The translations under genes were made by a program, and so were the position numbers. Under the pieces are notes generated by a model. It was not told the DNA's origin and ran no database searches. It worked only from the letters and a program-made list of their open reading frames with translations. Of a stretch of 64,000 nt of DNA, positions 22,690 to 36,109 are shown one piece after another (the stretch's first letter is position 1; the number at the start of each line of letters is the position of its first letter). The DNA is from Ostrinia nubilalis (taxonomy: Eukaryota; Arthropoda; Insecta; Lepidoptera; Crambidae), in contig NC_087095.1 in the NCBI RefSeq assembly GCF_963855985.1, positions 754,001 to 818,000 on the forward strand, read 5' to 3'.

Positions 22690-22829
22690 CGGCCGTATTC
22701 TCAAACGCACGCTGACGCAGAAAATCGAACGCACAGCGTTGAAAAGAGCTCTGTGATTGCTTAGTGTGTCACACTGTGCGTCCACGCGCACTGTGAGACC
22801 TCATAGTAATGTTTGTGAATACGAGCGTT
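22690..22829 (+). mobile_element. MITE family C copy
   Basis: Begins CGGCCGTATTCTCAAACG and ends TTTGTGAATACGAGCGTT, inverted ends. The core has AATCGAACGCACAGCGTTG and GTGATTGCTTAGTGTGTCAC. The same core occurs inverted at 27086-27232. Confidence 0.65.
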
Positions 22830-22849
22830 GTAAATTCTGACACTAAACA

Positions 22850-25060
22850 GACTAAACAACTTCCACGATCCCACCACAAAAACCATTCGCTAGACTTAAA
22901 ATTCCAACGGAACAGTGAAAGCCAGTGTAACACTAGGTACAATTCCGCCATACTATAAAAGCCACGGTACTAGGACACACGACGGCACATCAAGGTAAAC
23001 ACTGCGAGATCTTCTGGCATTGTAATAAATGCTATTTTGCGTCAAAAATGTATAATCTGATGTGCAGTTGCCTGTACAATTCCCAACACCTTCAAACGAG
23101 AGCTTTAAAACGTAAGTAACCATTTTTGGCACAATTGCTTTCAATCCACCATTTTGACTCGTTCAGACAATTTTGAGGGACTTTAGCTACAAAACGATAA
23201 TGTTCACAGTTAAAGGTGTTATTCTATTAGGTACAAAAAGATGTAAATAAAAACCTACCTACGTTCTTTCAATCTTAATTCTTAAATGGAAAATTAAAGA
23301 GACCGATTTACATACTTTAAGTGAATAAGTCGTGTTTGATTTTTTTCTAGATTAACAGTATTTGATGATGATCCAAACTATGCCATCATTAATATCAAAA
23401 ACCAAAAACAAAGTAATTATGAGTTAGAAACAAAGGTATAGTAATATGATGGAATATTTTGAGTTATTAACAATAAGCTGCTATTTGTAACAATTGCTAG
23501 TAATTTGGGGTAAGTATCATTATCGTTACCTTAATAACTTCTATAATGGCATTATACGGTATAGACTAGTGCTTCACTCAACCATAACACAGTGTATTAA
23601 GTGACCCTCCCTCACTACGCCATCGCGACACCACCCCCAGGCATTTAAGCATGAAAATACTCGCATCACAATGCAGAAGCAGTCTTCATTTTAAATTAAA
23701 AACCATTCCAGCAATGAAACGGCTATTGAAATCGTTAAAAATATTATAATTTCACAATAATAATTATTAAAAGTTGTTTTCTGCAGGTGACTGCCTTGCC
23801 AAGTTAAAGCTGAGTTGTGTCGAGGGGTTTTGGACTTTAGTTGGTTGTGTTAAGGGTAAGGGTAGGTGCCAGGTGTGGCAGCCTCCCCCTGGAAACGTCT
23901 TGAAGGTTTGTGACGTTTAATCTTGCGTGCGACGCGCGGCGGCCGCGCGTATCACTCGCCGGCCGTTTTAGTGAGGGGCTAATTGGAAATAATATCGATA
24001 ACTCATTATAAGTTATTGAATACAATTAATAATCTTATTATGAGGCAAGCACCTCCTTATTTACTATCATGGGGTTCTTTTATCAAGCACTTACTTATGC
24101 TTAAGATCGTTAATTCCAAAATAATATTATGACGTTCCTTTATCTAACTTAGTCAATGATCGCAAATTTTATTTAATACTTAATATTATTTAATACGAGA
24201 AGTAAAAAACATTTTACCCTTGAATAAACCTTACAGAGAACTAAATAAAAAGGAAAGTCATTACACTTGTGACATAACAATTAACAGTCTATAATTAATA
24301 GAGATAGAGTCAAATAAAGGCAGGACTCGCAAAGAGAGTCAGTGTGTGTTGATAGAGAATGGGTCTTTTTATTTTTAATTATAATTAATTGTTAGTGACC
24401 ATGAAAGTTTAAAACAATATATCTATTTATTTTATTCACACTCATTTTCCTAAGCTTATTCGTATAGCTGTTTACCAAATTACGATACACCCTACCCCAT
24501 CCCTAGTGCCAGCGTCTGCAGAAATTCAATTAACATTACCTACAGTCGCGTGCACCTTTATTTCCGTTCGGAGTCACTTAGCTCCCCCCTCTTGTAGGGG
24601 GCTGTAATGAGGTCCGGTGATCGTTTAGTTGGAGGTAATGGTTTACGTGAGGACCAGCTAGTTTTTGCGGAGTATGTGGCCTCTTGGCTATGGAGTATTA
24701 AGTTTTTAATAAAGTGAAAAGGAAAGCTATTAATTGCAATAGTTTATTTGATAATATACTATTTTCTGTTTGCGCTTTTACAGGCGAATGCACCTCCTCA
24801 TTCGCCTATTTATAGAAAGTATTTTCGCGCGTCCCATTGAACATGTTATAGCCGCGAAAACTTTTCATTTCACCACACGGCACCAAAATCTTAAACTTTT
24901 TCAGACTATGTAAATGATGGATTCTTCAAACTTATATCCTTAACTTACTCAATAAGATTTTGGCGAGACAGCTACTTATGTTCTAGTTTAAAACTAGAAC
25001 AAATAAACTGGCCGCAGCACATAGACTAAGCTACTTTAACACATTACATTAACAAAGAAT
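22850..25060. other. intergenic DNA, no gene recognised
   Basis: AT-rich with GC-richer patches at about 23860-23970 and 24480-24610. A small perfect hairpin (AGGCGAATG/CATTCGCCT) lies at about 24782-24808. No supported coding sequence. Confidence 0.4.
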
Positions 25061-25070
25061 TATACACTTA

Positions 25071-25175
25071 GGCTGAATTGCACCACCTCATTTTAACTAT
25101 AACCATAACCTGTATTTTTGTATGGAGTTGGACAGATTTTTGACGTTTGTTAAAGTAAGATGGTGCAAATCAGCC
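25071..25175. mobile_element. MITE family B, full copy
   Basis: 105 bp from GGCTGAATTGCACCACCTCA to AAGTAAGATGGTGCAAATCAG plus CC: inverted ends around ACCATAACC and TTTGTATGGAGTTGG. A short non-coding DNA element seen several times in this window. Confidence 0.75.
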
Positions 25176-25179
25176 TCAA

Positions 25180-27080
25180 TAAGAAAATACTAGTTACATA
25201 AAAATTTGCAGTAAGCAGTGCAAGAACCATCATTGCACATGACTTCAAGTATCAACAGTCATAGATTTTATAGTACCTACCTAGTAAACTTACTAGAACC
25301 TCTCGAGGATCTCCTCATTGTAATGTCTAACTTGAAAAACTTTACAAAAACAAAGAGCCCTTTAAGTTGAACGCCAGTGACGTAGACGGATGGACGCCGA
25401 GATCCCTATCGGACCCGGAGGTGCGCCGGCGCGGAAGGGGTGAGATGGGTGCTGAACTTAATTGTGGAAGGTGAGATGCGGTGAGATTACTTTTTTTAAG
25501 TAGAAGACCAAGGGATGTGTTAGAAGACAGATAATTGTATGTAAAAGTGGTACTAAAATAACCAGAAAAGTGACACATTTCCAATACCATCACACACACT
25601 ATATTCCTCAACTAAAAAGAATGAGCGAGCAGATGTATCAGCAGAATATACTTTTAAAATGATGTCGTAAAAGCACTGCATGTCTTGTAGGTAGTAGGTA
25701 CCTAAGTATGTTAAGTTTATTTAGTAACTTTTTATCCTAACACTGACGAGAGTTGATAAACCACGACGTACACAATAATAAGTTATTATTACTTTTGAAT
25801 TTTCATGCGTAATGTGTAAGGGCTTTTATTTGTTTAACTTTTATTGCATAAACGCATCCAATCATAAACCAAAAGTTGGCAGGTAGACCGCGAATATTCA
25901 AAACAATATGAAATCCATATTCCACCCCACAGACGGACTAGTGATGCAATGTAAATAGCTCAATAATTCATCGATATACTCGAAGCCAGACTGCATAACT
26001 CAACGTGCGTTTTAGGGTTGTGTGCGGTGTGTTTATCGATAAAAACGATTTTCTTTTTTCGTTACAATATGGTAAGTGGTAGGTATCTTTAAGTGCATTA
26101 CATCAATTTAGTTTATTTAAACAATTTAAGGAAATATTTCTCCGCGGTAACATCATATACGTGTAGGTAGGTACTTAGCTCTTCTATCAATATGATAATA
26201 AAAGATAAAAAATTGACCCAAATAAACACTTATTGACAAATAGTTAAATCCGTAGCCTAATACATGATTAGTTTCGTAATAAACTAAACTGTTTACTAAT
26301 TATTAGCGGATGAGAGATAACAAACACTTGTTATTTAGTCACTGATAAAATTATATTTAAAGAAATGTTTTTAGTTTGCGTTCCATTATTGGTAACTAGC
26401 GGCCGCCCGCGACTTCGTACGCGTGTATCCCGTTTTATTATTGGTAATTTGATTAATGAGAAAAATCTCATATTAATCTTGCTCCATTATAATAATAATG
26501 GAGCAAGATTGCTTAGAAGGCTGATTTCGGCTATATCTTGTTCTTTAAAATCCTTTGAATTTTATAAATTCTGGAGTTGCACCATTGGGTGTATGAATGA
26601 TACAATAAAGCGGCCAGACTTTTGTCCAATTAGGCGCTTAATATCTGATATGTTAACCGCGTAAGGATGTTTTCTAATGGCCAGCATATGGATTATGCTT
26701 AGCTTTTCGAAAAAATATATCCAGTGATAACTCACTAGTCTGAAATATTATCGATATCGATGCAAACCAAGAGCCATCCCTACCGCCGCACGCCGCGTGA
26801 TAAATGTGCCGGAGCCGGCACCCAGCAGAAGTTCGCTTCGTCTCTAAACACACAATTTCACTCTTGTTTCGGAAACTAATGTTGCGTCTCATGAGCTATT
26901 TTTACTATCATCCGTAGGAATGATGTCACTTGTGTTAGTAAACGTAGCCCGTGCATTTGTTACAAGTTTGAGAAACTTTGAGATACCTCAGTTTTTACTA
27001 AAAATTTTTTAGTCACAAAAGAAGAAAATCTTGTATGCACTACAGAAACTAAACAACACTAATCTACACATACTGACTCA
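25180..27080. other. intergenic DNA, no gene recognised
   Basis: Only short unsupported frames. It holds the hairpin at 26475-26510 and a GC-richer patch near 26760-26840. Confidence 0.4.
26475..26510. repeat. perfect 16-bp inverted repeat with 4-bp loop
   Basis: AATCTTGCTCCATTAT at 26475-26490 is exactly inverted at 26495-26510, loop AATA. A stable hairpin; significance unknown. Confidence 0.8.
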
Positions 27081-27085
27081 GAGAA

Positions 27086-27232
27086 TAACGCCCGTATTTA
27101 CAAACATTACTATGAGGTCTCACAATGCGCGTGGATATACAGGGTGACATAATATGAACCAATCACAAGGCTCTATTCCACGTTGTGCGTTCGATTTGCT
27201 CCTTCAAGCATCGTTTGTGAATGAATACCCTT
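27086..27232 (-). mobile_element. MITE family C copy, inverted
   Basis: On the minus strand it reads GGGTATTCATTCACAAACG, AATCGAACGCACAACGTGG, GTGATTGGTTCATATTATG, CCACGCGCATTGTGAGACC and ends AATACGGGCGTTATTC. It aligns along its length with 22690-22829. Confidence 0.7.
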
Positions 27233-27239
27233 AAGTATT

Positions 27240-29100
27240 TGCCCGGGCAACTTTTGATTTTGCATTCATAACTTTTGTTTTTAAGTAGAATCACCAAGTC
27301 AGTATTGTACTCAACACAAGGCACTAAAAACTAATTTCTACGCGATCACACTCAGATCAAACTGAGACACCTTAGCTGACTAAAATTAGTTTTATGAATT
27401 TTTAAGTTGGTTAATAATATCAATCGGAATTTTAAAGTTCTCAACTGTCTGAAAAGATAAAACGATCGCAGTGGCAAGTCTGAAAATGCGAATCTTTTTA
27501 ATGGAGCACCTTAATCTTACGGAATCTCATTGTGAGGAGACGAGATATTGCAATATTAATTAGTGGAGTTAAAGCCCCTTTCAGACCGATAAAAAAAACG
27601 CTGCGTCTAGTACAAATCTTTAATTTTTTAAACTCATTGTGACGAATTTAACTACTCAACCATTGCATCACTTATTGTTAATTTATTTAATTTGTTAGTG
27701 GGGCAATAAAGTTCACACAATTTTATGAGTTGTCAAAAGGTACATTTTGTGTGGCAAAAGAAACCTTAAATACAGCAAATTAAAAAAAACAACTGTTTTC
27801 AGGACTAGAATTAAGTGTTTTAATGAGATGTAACTTCAAATTACTGGTGAAAAGTGTCGAAATACCCCATCCTGAAAGTTAAAACCTAACCTTTTAAACA
27901 AACGCAGCGTTTACCGGCGCGGTGAATATTCCAGTCTGCAAACACCCTTAGTTTCCGCGGCGGCAGATTTCAGTCGCAGTCTGACTGCTCTTAATTAATT
28001 GGCTTGCATTCGTTTGCATGAATTACGCAGGTACGGACGCCGTTTTTACCCCTTTTTGAGTTCGCCTTTTGCAAGTTTGGATGGGTGATTTTTTGGCGAA
28101 AAAATTGGATTTGTTTGAATCTGATCCACAAATTTTAATGGATGCAAAAGTGTCTGAGTTTTTGTTAAATGTTACGACATTTTTGTTTTAAAAATCAGAG
28201 AGATTACTGCATTCTAATCCATAGATTCCTCTTCCGTTTGTTCTTTTCAGCCAGATGACGTCCACTCTGGACAAAGTCCTACTTAGTATTAATGGAATAC
28301 CACTTGGTAATATCTTTCGTAATACGGAATATGTTTGTTCTGAAAACTTAAATTTCTCATATACAAGCAGTAAACGTGCGTTATTGTTTTGTTTTTTCGG
28401 TTCTCAAGTATACATAGATAAGTAACTTCCCTCTACCTTAACTCTCCATGCAATACGGTAAGCCTTTTTACGGGCTTACGAAACTCCCATCCGCTTTAAA
28501 CAAAAATGGCATCAGGATATTTCCACATGGTTAGTTAGCACAAACTTCGGCTCAGCCTGCCCGCAAGTCGCCGGCGGATCGCACCGGATCAGGTAGACCG
28601 GATTATTCCGGTTCAGGGCGGTTCAAACCGGATCAAACACGATTTTGGACTTACCGGGGCAAGGTTTGAGGGCTTATTCCGAGGTAGTAATGGATAATAG
28701 TGACTGCTGAAGTTTAGATTGGGAATTGGAAGGTAATTTCCGCAAGGGATCAATTACCTTAGAGGAATTTGATTCTTTTAGTGTGAATAAAATGATACTG
28801 TATATCAGAATGGTAATAAAGTGTTGTGCTGGTTGTTTTAGGGTTGCGTTATTAGAAAGAGTCCTAGGATTTTGTCCAAGTCTCACTTCACAATCTCAAT
28901 GATTATTATCAAATAGGTGCCCGAGTTTTTTCAGTCACTTTTTAGCACAAGTTGATACACAGTCTTGAAGAGGTGGTAAATCAAGCTACATTTGGGACAT
29001 ATAGTGGCCTAGTTATTTAATTTTTAGCGTTAAGAGTCGCATATCTTTAAGGGTAGGTATACGCCCAACATTAATGAAACAAACGCTGGCCGTAAAAGCG
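27240..29100. other. intergenic DNA with GC-rich patches
   Basis: A patch at about 27900-28060 (TTACCGGCGCGGTG, TTTCCGCGGCGGC) and one at 28560-28650 with several CCGGATC/CCGGTTC words are non-coding. An RTE tail relic (GATGACGTCCACTCTGGAC) lies near 28252-28280. No gene. Confidence 0.4.
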
Positions 29101-29135
29101 TATTACACTTAAAAATTTCGACGGGTTCATCCAGT

Positions 29136-29208
29136 GTCTAAGTAGCTCAGTTGGAAGAGCAGTCACCCGGCAAGCGGAAGGTAGTGGGTTTAATTCCCGC
29201 CTTAGGCA
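29136..29208 (+). repeat. tRNA-like SINE head (73 nt), not a functional tRNA
   Basis: It folds partly as a tRNA: acceptor GTCTAAG/CTTAGGC, D arm GCTC/GAGC, T arm GTGGG/CCCGC with loop TTTAATT. The anticodon stem does not pair and the loop lacks the invariant T33. A homologue at 50503-50575 shares the 5' flank (TTTCGAYGGGTTCATCCAG) and 3' flank (TCGATTTTTTTCAAG), so this is a dispersed SINE. Confidence 0.7.
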
Positions 29209-29209
29209 G

Positions 29210-32200
29210 GTCGATTTTTTTCAAGTTGTTTATAATTTTCAATAAGTGGCCTTCATATTAATAAAGAAATTGAATTGATGTGTATCTTCTTGGTCTTCTC
29301 AAAAGATAGAATATCAAGGATATGATTTGAACTAAGATAACATTTCAATTCAAAGCAATTTCTCTGAGTTCCATCAGCTACTGGACTTTCAAAGGTTACG
29401 GTGTCTCCCCGCATTGGCCCCGTAATCCCGCAGGTGAGCCGGGCCGGGATTAGGAAGGTCCCGTGGCCGTCTATCTTGATGACGTATTATGGAGTCGAGC
29501 GCGATCGACAGATGTCGCTCGAGGTAAGGATCTTGATGGATCGGCGCTTATGTAGTGACGTGTCCGTGGAGGTGGGACGTGATAGGTACGTAAGTAAGAT
29601 GCTTGGATATTTATTTTATCACCCTCATCGATACTGCCTGTTTACCTTTAAATTGTGACTATTAGATGAAGATTTGGTAAAAATAATATTGTTAACAATG
29701 GGCAAAAAAGAAATTTTACATGCCGCGTAAAAGGATTACCTACAATATAAAAGTAATTTGAAAGCTTAGGTAAGTTAAAACCAAGAAAAAACTCCGCGTG
29801 ACAGCATATTTTTAATATGAAGATCATCAAAAACTTTCTCAAAGTTATTCAAAAGAATTCAACTGAAAGTGCTTGAAATGGATGATTAAGAAAGTTCACC
29901 TGAAACTTCAGGAAGCGGAAATGTTAATGAAAAAATAATTTCAATTTGTGGTGTCGGAACTCCGCAACCTTGTTACCTCCGTGTATCTGAGTTCGCGAAC
30001 TTTAAAGCACTCTAATTCAGTTTGGAAGTTTTTGGGACATCAATGGAAGGGACTTTGAAAATAGGAAATTGGAAATCGTTAAGATAAATTGTTTCATTAT
30101 TTTATGGACTTTGTGGTCTAGGTCTAGGTAACAGTGTTAACTGTCGATTGAAAGTCATGTCATCTCGTTCTATCGCAAAGAATCGCCATTTGATTAGAGC
30201 CAGAGCAAAAACGGAAATGGATAGTTAACAGTGTGGGCGTGTGTACATGATACTGTAAGAAGAAAATATTTTTTTATAACTACACTTTTACACTAATACG
30301 AGTATTATAAAGAGGAAAGATTTGATTTGTACGGCTGTAATAGGCTCAAAAGCACGGCACGATTTGAAGGCTAGTTTCCTAAAAAAAACTTTTGATTCGT
30401 CAATTAGATTATCAAAAAATATTGAACCCAAATATTTTTATTTGTCAATCAAACAAGTAATCACTAACGAGTAAGTTCCGCGTAAGTCCTACACATTTAA
30501 GCAAGCCTTGACGTGACGGGCCTCTTCTTTTGAATCTCTTTCAATTTTCATTAGTTTCAAAGAGTGAAAAATAAGTTCGCCAAAACAAAACTTGTCAAAC
30601 CTACGAGTTAGTACAAGCACGTTGTAAACTTGTGAATTTCAAACTGAAAATAAACAAAGTCCAAGGTACAGGTGTTAATCCGTGTTGGAGTCAGGAGTGC
30701 GGTCTCGGGAGACAGATGACAGAGGCCAACTTTGAGACATGGGGGGCGAAGTTTGTGCTTGAAGATTAAAATTCTGCTTGTATTGTAGACGTGTTTACGC
30801 AAATTTAGGACGATTTTGAATAAGACGACGTCAGCAAATGTTATACGGAGCACGCAAAAGTAAATTCATTGCGACCAATCGTTATGGATGTTAAAATGAC
30901 AACAAATATCGTGCGTACTAAACAAACATATACCATCCTAGACTGCATCCCACTTAAAATCAGGTGCGATTGTGGTCAAATAAATGGCTTGATGCATAAA
31001 AAAAAGCTACGAGTACATGACTAGGCTGTTTTGTAGTTTGTTTAGTAGGTACACACGACATGACAACTAAATGAGCTTTTTTAATATTATTGTGTATTTT
31101 TTTGACACTCAAAAACGACACTCAAAACAATTTTAAAAACTTAGCTTAGAGTTCGATGAAAGTTAATTGTTTGTTTGTATTGATTAAGCTCCAAAACAAC
31201 TAAGCCGATGTGAAAAGCATTAGAATCCTACATTATTTTTAATGAAAATAATATGCAGTAGGTATGAAGTTCGCCGATGCAGCTAGTTCCTATTATACGA
31301 TATTCTAAAATTATTGAATATTAAGCATAGAGATTTTTTCAGTTTTCCTAAAAGCGTTTTATACAATTAACAAATTCAACACGCAAACGCCAAAGCAATT
31401 TACGCCACTGTAATCCGACAATCACCGATGTAGTCGTTCCCAGTGTTCCCGGTGTTCCCGGGAACAAACAAGGACGCGCAAATAAAGTTAATTGTATTCA
31501 CCGCGGTTTGTACTCGTAAGTAAGTAGGTACCTGAGCGGACATTATTGTCAGAGACGGGGGACTGACGACGATGGATTTTAATAGGACTGACTGTGTTAA
31601 CAACTCCCCTGTCCTATAAGTCGGTTGTGACTCACTTTAAATTAAAAAACCATACAAACATTTATTTATTTTATTTATTTATTTACGTCATGAACGTCAT
31701 GTATCCATGAAATTATGAGACTCTGTTGGATATTCGAAATTATGTTTTTAATAAAATGAACAGAAACTTGAAAATAGTAAGAGCAATATTTCAACAGAAC
31801 AACAAGTAGCAGTAGTTTCTGGATAGGCGAAGAAAACGCATTAGACATTATACAGCTGTAGTAGAGACCAAGATCCTGACGAGATTGATAGACTACTATC
31901 ATCTGGTCCACTGCCCCAATACATCATACTTCCAGTACTTTAAATATATTGCAGTGAAAAGAAGCAGTCAACTAATCCACTTCAAACAACATCTCGGCCC
32001 CCAAAAATGCTCAATGAAAGTTAATACCGTGCTTATTTAGCAATGTCAACCTCAAGATGCTCACCTGCCCCTCTTCAAGCCCACTAGGCAATGCCCGGGG
32101 CTATTAGTCCCCGTCGGGAAAGTCCCTAATCCGGTCCGGTCCGGTCCACTACCGTTTAGGACAACGGGGACGGACTTAGATACGGTAAGTTGTTTAGGTA

Positions 32201-35200
32201 CACTCATAAAAACTAAAAAAACTGGACTATTTTTGCAAATAGACTTTAAAAACAGTGTTACTTAACCCTACCACTGCTTCGGGACAGTAAATGGGCCAGT
32301 GCAAAAGCAGCATTTCAGTCACTAGATTCAGGTAATAATTATGAATGAATTTTGATAATTTTTAGGGGCTAAGTAGTTGTTGTACCTAATTATAATATTC
32401 CCGTTTAGGTAACATAAATATAATGCTGATGGTAGGATTACGATCACTACAATGGTTCAGAGGTCGATGGGGATTGAACTACATAGTCAGTCATAGTCAC
32501 TTCTCGAAAAAGATCATACGCCATTCGAATTCTATGCTTTAATTCGATACCCATTTTTATCTTCAAATGTAGAGCCCAAAATCATTTACACCTCGTTAGA
32601 CTTGACACACTTTAACTGAATACACTCTCACCTCAATTCACTCACCATTTTTTTCAATTCACGCTTAATCGAGCTCTCTAAGCCAGCACCTTAAAAACCG
32701 CTTAATAACAATTCACTCGCGAAATTAATTCTGCCCAAATCCGTCCCTTTGTGACAAAGAAAAATTGTAACGAATCGAGGGCTACAACAACCTGCTAAGG
32801 ACCTCTCCAGGAGTGAAAAGAGAAAGTAAACTTTGACTGTATGGAGAAAGGTGTATTTTTTGATGAGACGTTTAGACGATTGTTTAGTGTCCAAGTGATA
32901 AGCTGAACTTATTTATAAACAATATTTAGATTATTATTCCGCGTCTTTTGTTAATTAATCAGTCAATTTGGATCATCGGAAAAAGTCTTATCATCATTTT
33001 AACGGCCACCGAGTCTGATGGTTCAACTACAGATCTATTATATCAGAGATTTAAAACTTGCATAACGCTTATACTTAACGGTATCTGGCCTGGACACTGG
33101 TCTACATGTTTTTAGAATCGCCTACCTTGAACACATTGTAGATGGTTATGGTAACAGTGAAAGATATCTAGGTATTTACAAAATAAAAAGCTCAGTTTAA
33201 GGCTGTGTAAAGGCCAAGGTTCATTTACCGTTTCTCTTATGACTTGAGCTCACCTGCCCAGAGGAAGGTAAGTCAGGCAAGACGCGCGTCATTAATACGG
33301 GCCCAGCAGACGCGGGCGTAAGCGGCGGTAGGCTCACGAGTGATTCATTGTCGGTGAAGCGGGTTGCTTTGGATTGATTGTGCTTTTTATTCCTGCTGTC
33401 GACGTTTTAAGGTTTTCAGGGTACCTATTTATCATGGTGTAGAAACGTAAAGATGGAGTTTTACACCTGTTCACGAACCTTCACGAGATCATGAAAAAGT
33501 GTGTATTCTGAAAACTACTAATTTGTGGAAACTCTGACTTTACACTTCTACTTTCTAGCTAACCAAACCTCATTTTGTACACATAATGCTTAACCATGCA
33601 CCAACTAACTATCAATGAAGCTAATCACAATAAAAAGCCATTATACTCCTACTTAGCGTTTTCTGTTATCGACAAAATGAGTTGGTATAACATGTCACAA
33701 ACTTATTAGAGCAGTATATCAGGTCAGAGCAGCTCGTGTGGCAGGAAAATCTTACATAAAAATCTATGAAATGTAAAAACCAGAATTGACAACCAGCTGA
33801 AGCTTTAAAATAGATTAAAGACTGCCTAGAACCTTTAAAATGTAGAGTCAAACAGAATAACCACCAAATTATTTCGCTGTCAAAATTGAAATATCCTGCA
33901 CGGGTGCATAATTTATAACTCAATAACAGCTGTCCAGCGGTATATTTGTAGCGTTTTCAGCAGTTTAGTGCGTAAAGTGCACAAATGGCACCTAGAAGGT
34001 GGCCACTGGCGGATATTACGCTGGCCATCGCATTTGCATTCGCATTCGGTTGTGTTTTACTACTGTGCATTGTTCTGGCTACGGAGTGTAGTGTTTTGGA
34101 ATGTTTTGTATCCTCTTCACCGTATTGCAGTGGAGTTTAGTTATGTTTAGTAAGCACTAAGTTTTTATAGAACCCCAGATTTGCGTCAATTAATGACTCT
34201 ATATATCTAGTTAGTGATAGTGAGCTTTTGATTTTCAACTACAACTTCACTTGAAACTTTAGAGAGCTAATCACAACTTTAGCATTTGAAATCAATAATA
34301 AAATACAAGAAAACTTTCAAGTGAACAAAATCCCAATCAAAATCAACAACATACTAAATTAAAAGTTTTGCATTATATCTATCTGCGACGGTTCCTAATT
34401 TTACTAAATTGATTGAAATCTTCAACTTGAAAAACTGACACAGCTAAGAAGAAACATTCACGAGCACTAGACCTGGCAATTTCAAAGCGGCAAACAAAAA
34501 CGGCAAAAAAAATGAGCAAAAGATAGAGATTTTGGTAATAGAACTCTATATTCGAATAACAAAAGACTATCAAAGAATTTGAGGTAAAACTAGAGATCTT
34601 CAAAAAATAAATCCTCTCGGGATGGTAACATAAAATGTCAATAAAAAGTGTGACCGTGATGATGGCAGCCGAAAATGTTTTATTAGGGCGCGCGCACACC
34701 TTGGTAAAGACCCAATCACTGGCATAAAGTGGGCGAGCTATAAAACGACATATCTATTCCCTCCGGTGAGAAGGATGTAATCCCTAAAATGCTGAGGGAT
34801 AGGGCTGCCTCCAATGAATAGTTTTAGAAGTTAGCTTAAATAGTTTTCTAGAGTTAGTGGAACTCAACTTTTCTTTCATTCAACCCTCAGTCTTATTCAT
34901 TTTTATGCCATTCACATTCAACATGCATTTAGCAGCCTACTCATTTCAAAAAGTACAACAAAGATGCTTGGACGTTATACGTAACTTTATTATGGTCGCG
35001 TAAAGCTTTGTGTAAGTGTAAGCTTTGAAACCAATTTTTCAAAAATAAATGAATCTTATGAAATCTTATTTTCATGCATGGGTTGTTCATAGCTATTGCT
35101 TACTGAAGTACTGAAACGAAAATTCTGAGATTTTGCTAAAAGCTCTGAACTTTTGACAACCCTAACCAGAACGGCCCGTATCGGTAAATGCGATTAGCAC

Positions 35201-35730
35201 GTGCCTCAAATAGGGCTTTCGGTTATCGTTACGGGCCCGGCCAGCGGAAGAAATACCGAGCTTTTCTTTTAACCGACCGCTTGCCTGAACGGTTGTAAAA
35301 TTTAGGTGAATTGTGGCCCAGTAACCATCCGTCAACTAGAATTACCGTGTGTGAATGTAAGAAACGAAACCTCATACGTCAGGTTTTTGATAAAGAGTAA
35401 CGTAACGTTAGAGTAACTGTAACGTGTTTGACGTTCAAAAAATATCGGGACGTGTAAATTATAGCAAAGAAATAATTTTCGTAAAGCCCCTAGAAATCCG
35501 GACTAATGTCCATTATCACCATCAATTCCTAATTTTTAAGTGACCTCTATGGTAACACATAACAGGAATTTTGTTTTTATAGGGGTCGCTTTAAAATTAG
35601 GGATTTATGGTGAAAAGGGGGATAAGCGAACCATCATTATAAGAGTCAAAGAATCAGTAAAGCTAACACCTAAACTCACTTTTTTAGATACGAATTACTG
35701 CAATTAAAGACAATAATATTTAGAAACATT
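29210..35730. other. 6.5-kb gene-free stretch
   Basis: No convincing coding sequence. A GC-richer block at 29395-29600 has two good splice-donor-like words (CAG|GTGAGC at ~29431, GAG|GTAAGG at ~29523) but no believable exon. Other patches are 31435-31470 (palindromic GTTCCCGGGAAC), 32135-32150 (repeated CCGGT), 33235-33365 and 35170-35330. The rest is AT-rich. Confidence 0.4.
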
Positions 35731-36105
35731 GATCACTTAATGAACAATTTTCCTAATTGTTTCGAATGTGCAGACACAGACACAAAAATCAAACGATCAG
35801 AGTCAAACAATTAGGCCCAGAACAGACGGTGAAACGCAACTGCAACGGAACTGCAACTTTCTGATGATTCTGATGAATGAAACTGAAACTGAAAGTTTCA
35901 AACTGGTCGCGTCATGTGTGGTCTCTCAACGGACGCTATGGTAGAAACTTAAGATGCAACTCAAAAGTAACTAGCAGTTACAGTTTCGTTGCAGTCGCGT
36001 TTCACCGTCTGTTCTGGGCCTTAGTGAACAATTTTCCTAATTGTTTACGAATCACACACAGACACACACACAGACACAAAAATCAAACGATCAGAGTCAA
36101 ACAAT
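35728..36105. repeat. ~80-bp tandem duplication split by a MITE
   Basis: TGAACAATTTTCCTAATTGTT..CAGAGTCAAACAATTA occurs on both sides of MITE copy 3. Removing the MITE leaves two head-to-tail units joined at TTA, the MITE target. The right unit has an expanded CACACAGACACA stretch. Confidence 0.75.
35814..36020 (-). mobile_element. MITE family A, copy 3, inverted (TTA-flanked)
   Basis: 207 bp with the family's inverted ends; TTA at 35811-35813 and 36021-36023. The core is in the opposite orientation to copies 1, 2 and 4. It sits at the junction of an ~80-bp direct repeat (35728-35813 and 36021-36105). Confidence 0.85.
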
Positions 36106-36109
36106 TAGT

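Noticed and set aside
29136..29208. tRNA gene
   Set aside because: Acceptor, D and T arms pair, but the anticodon stem does not and T33 is missing. A second copy with the same flanks shows it is a dispersed SINE head.
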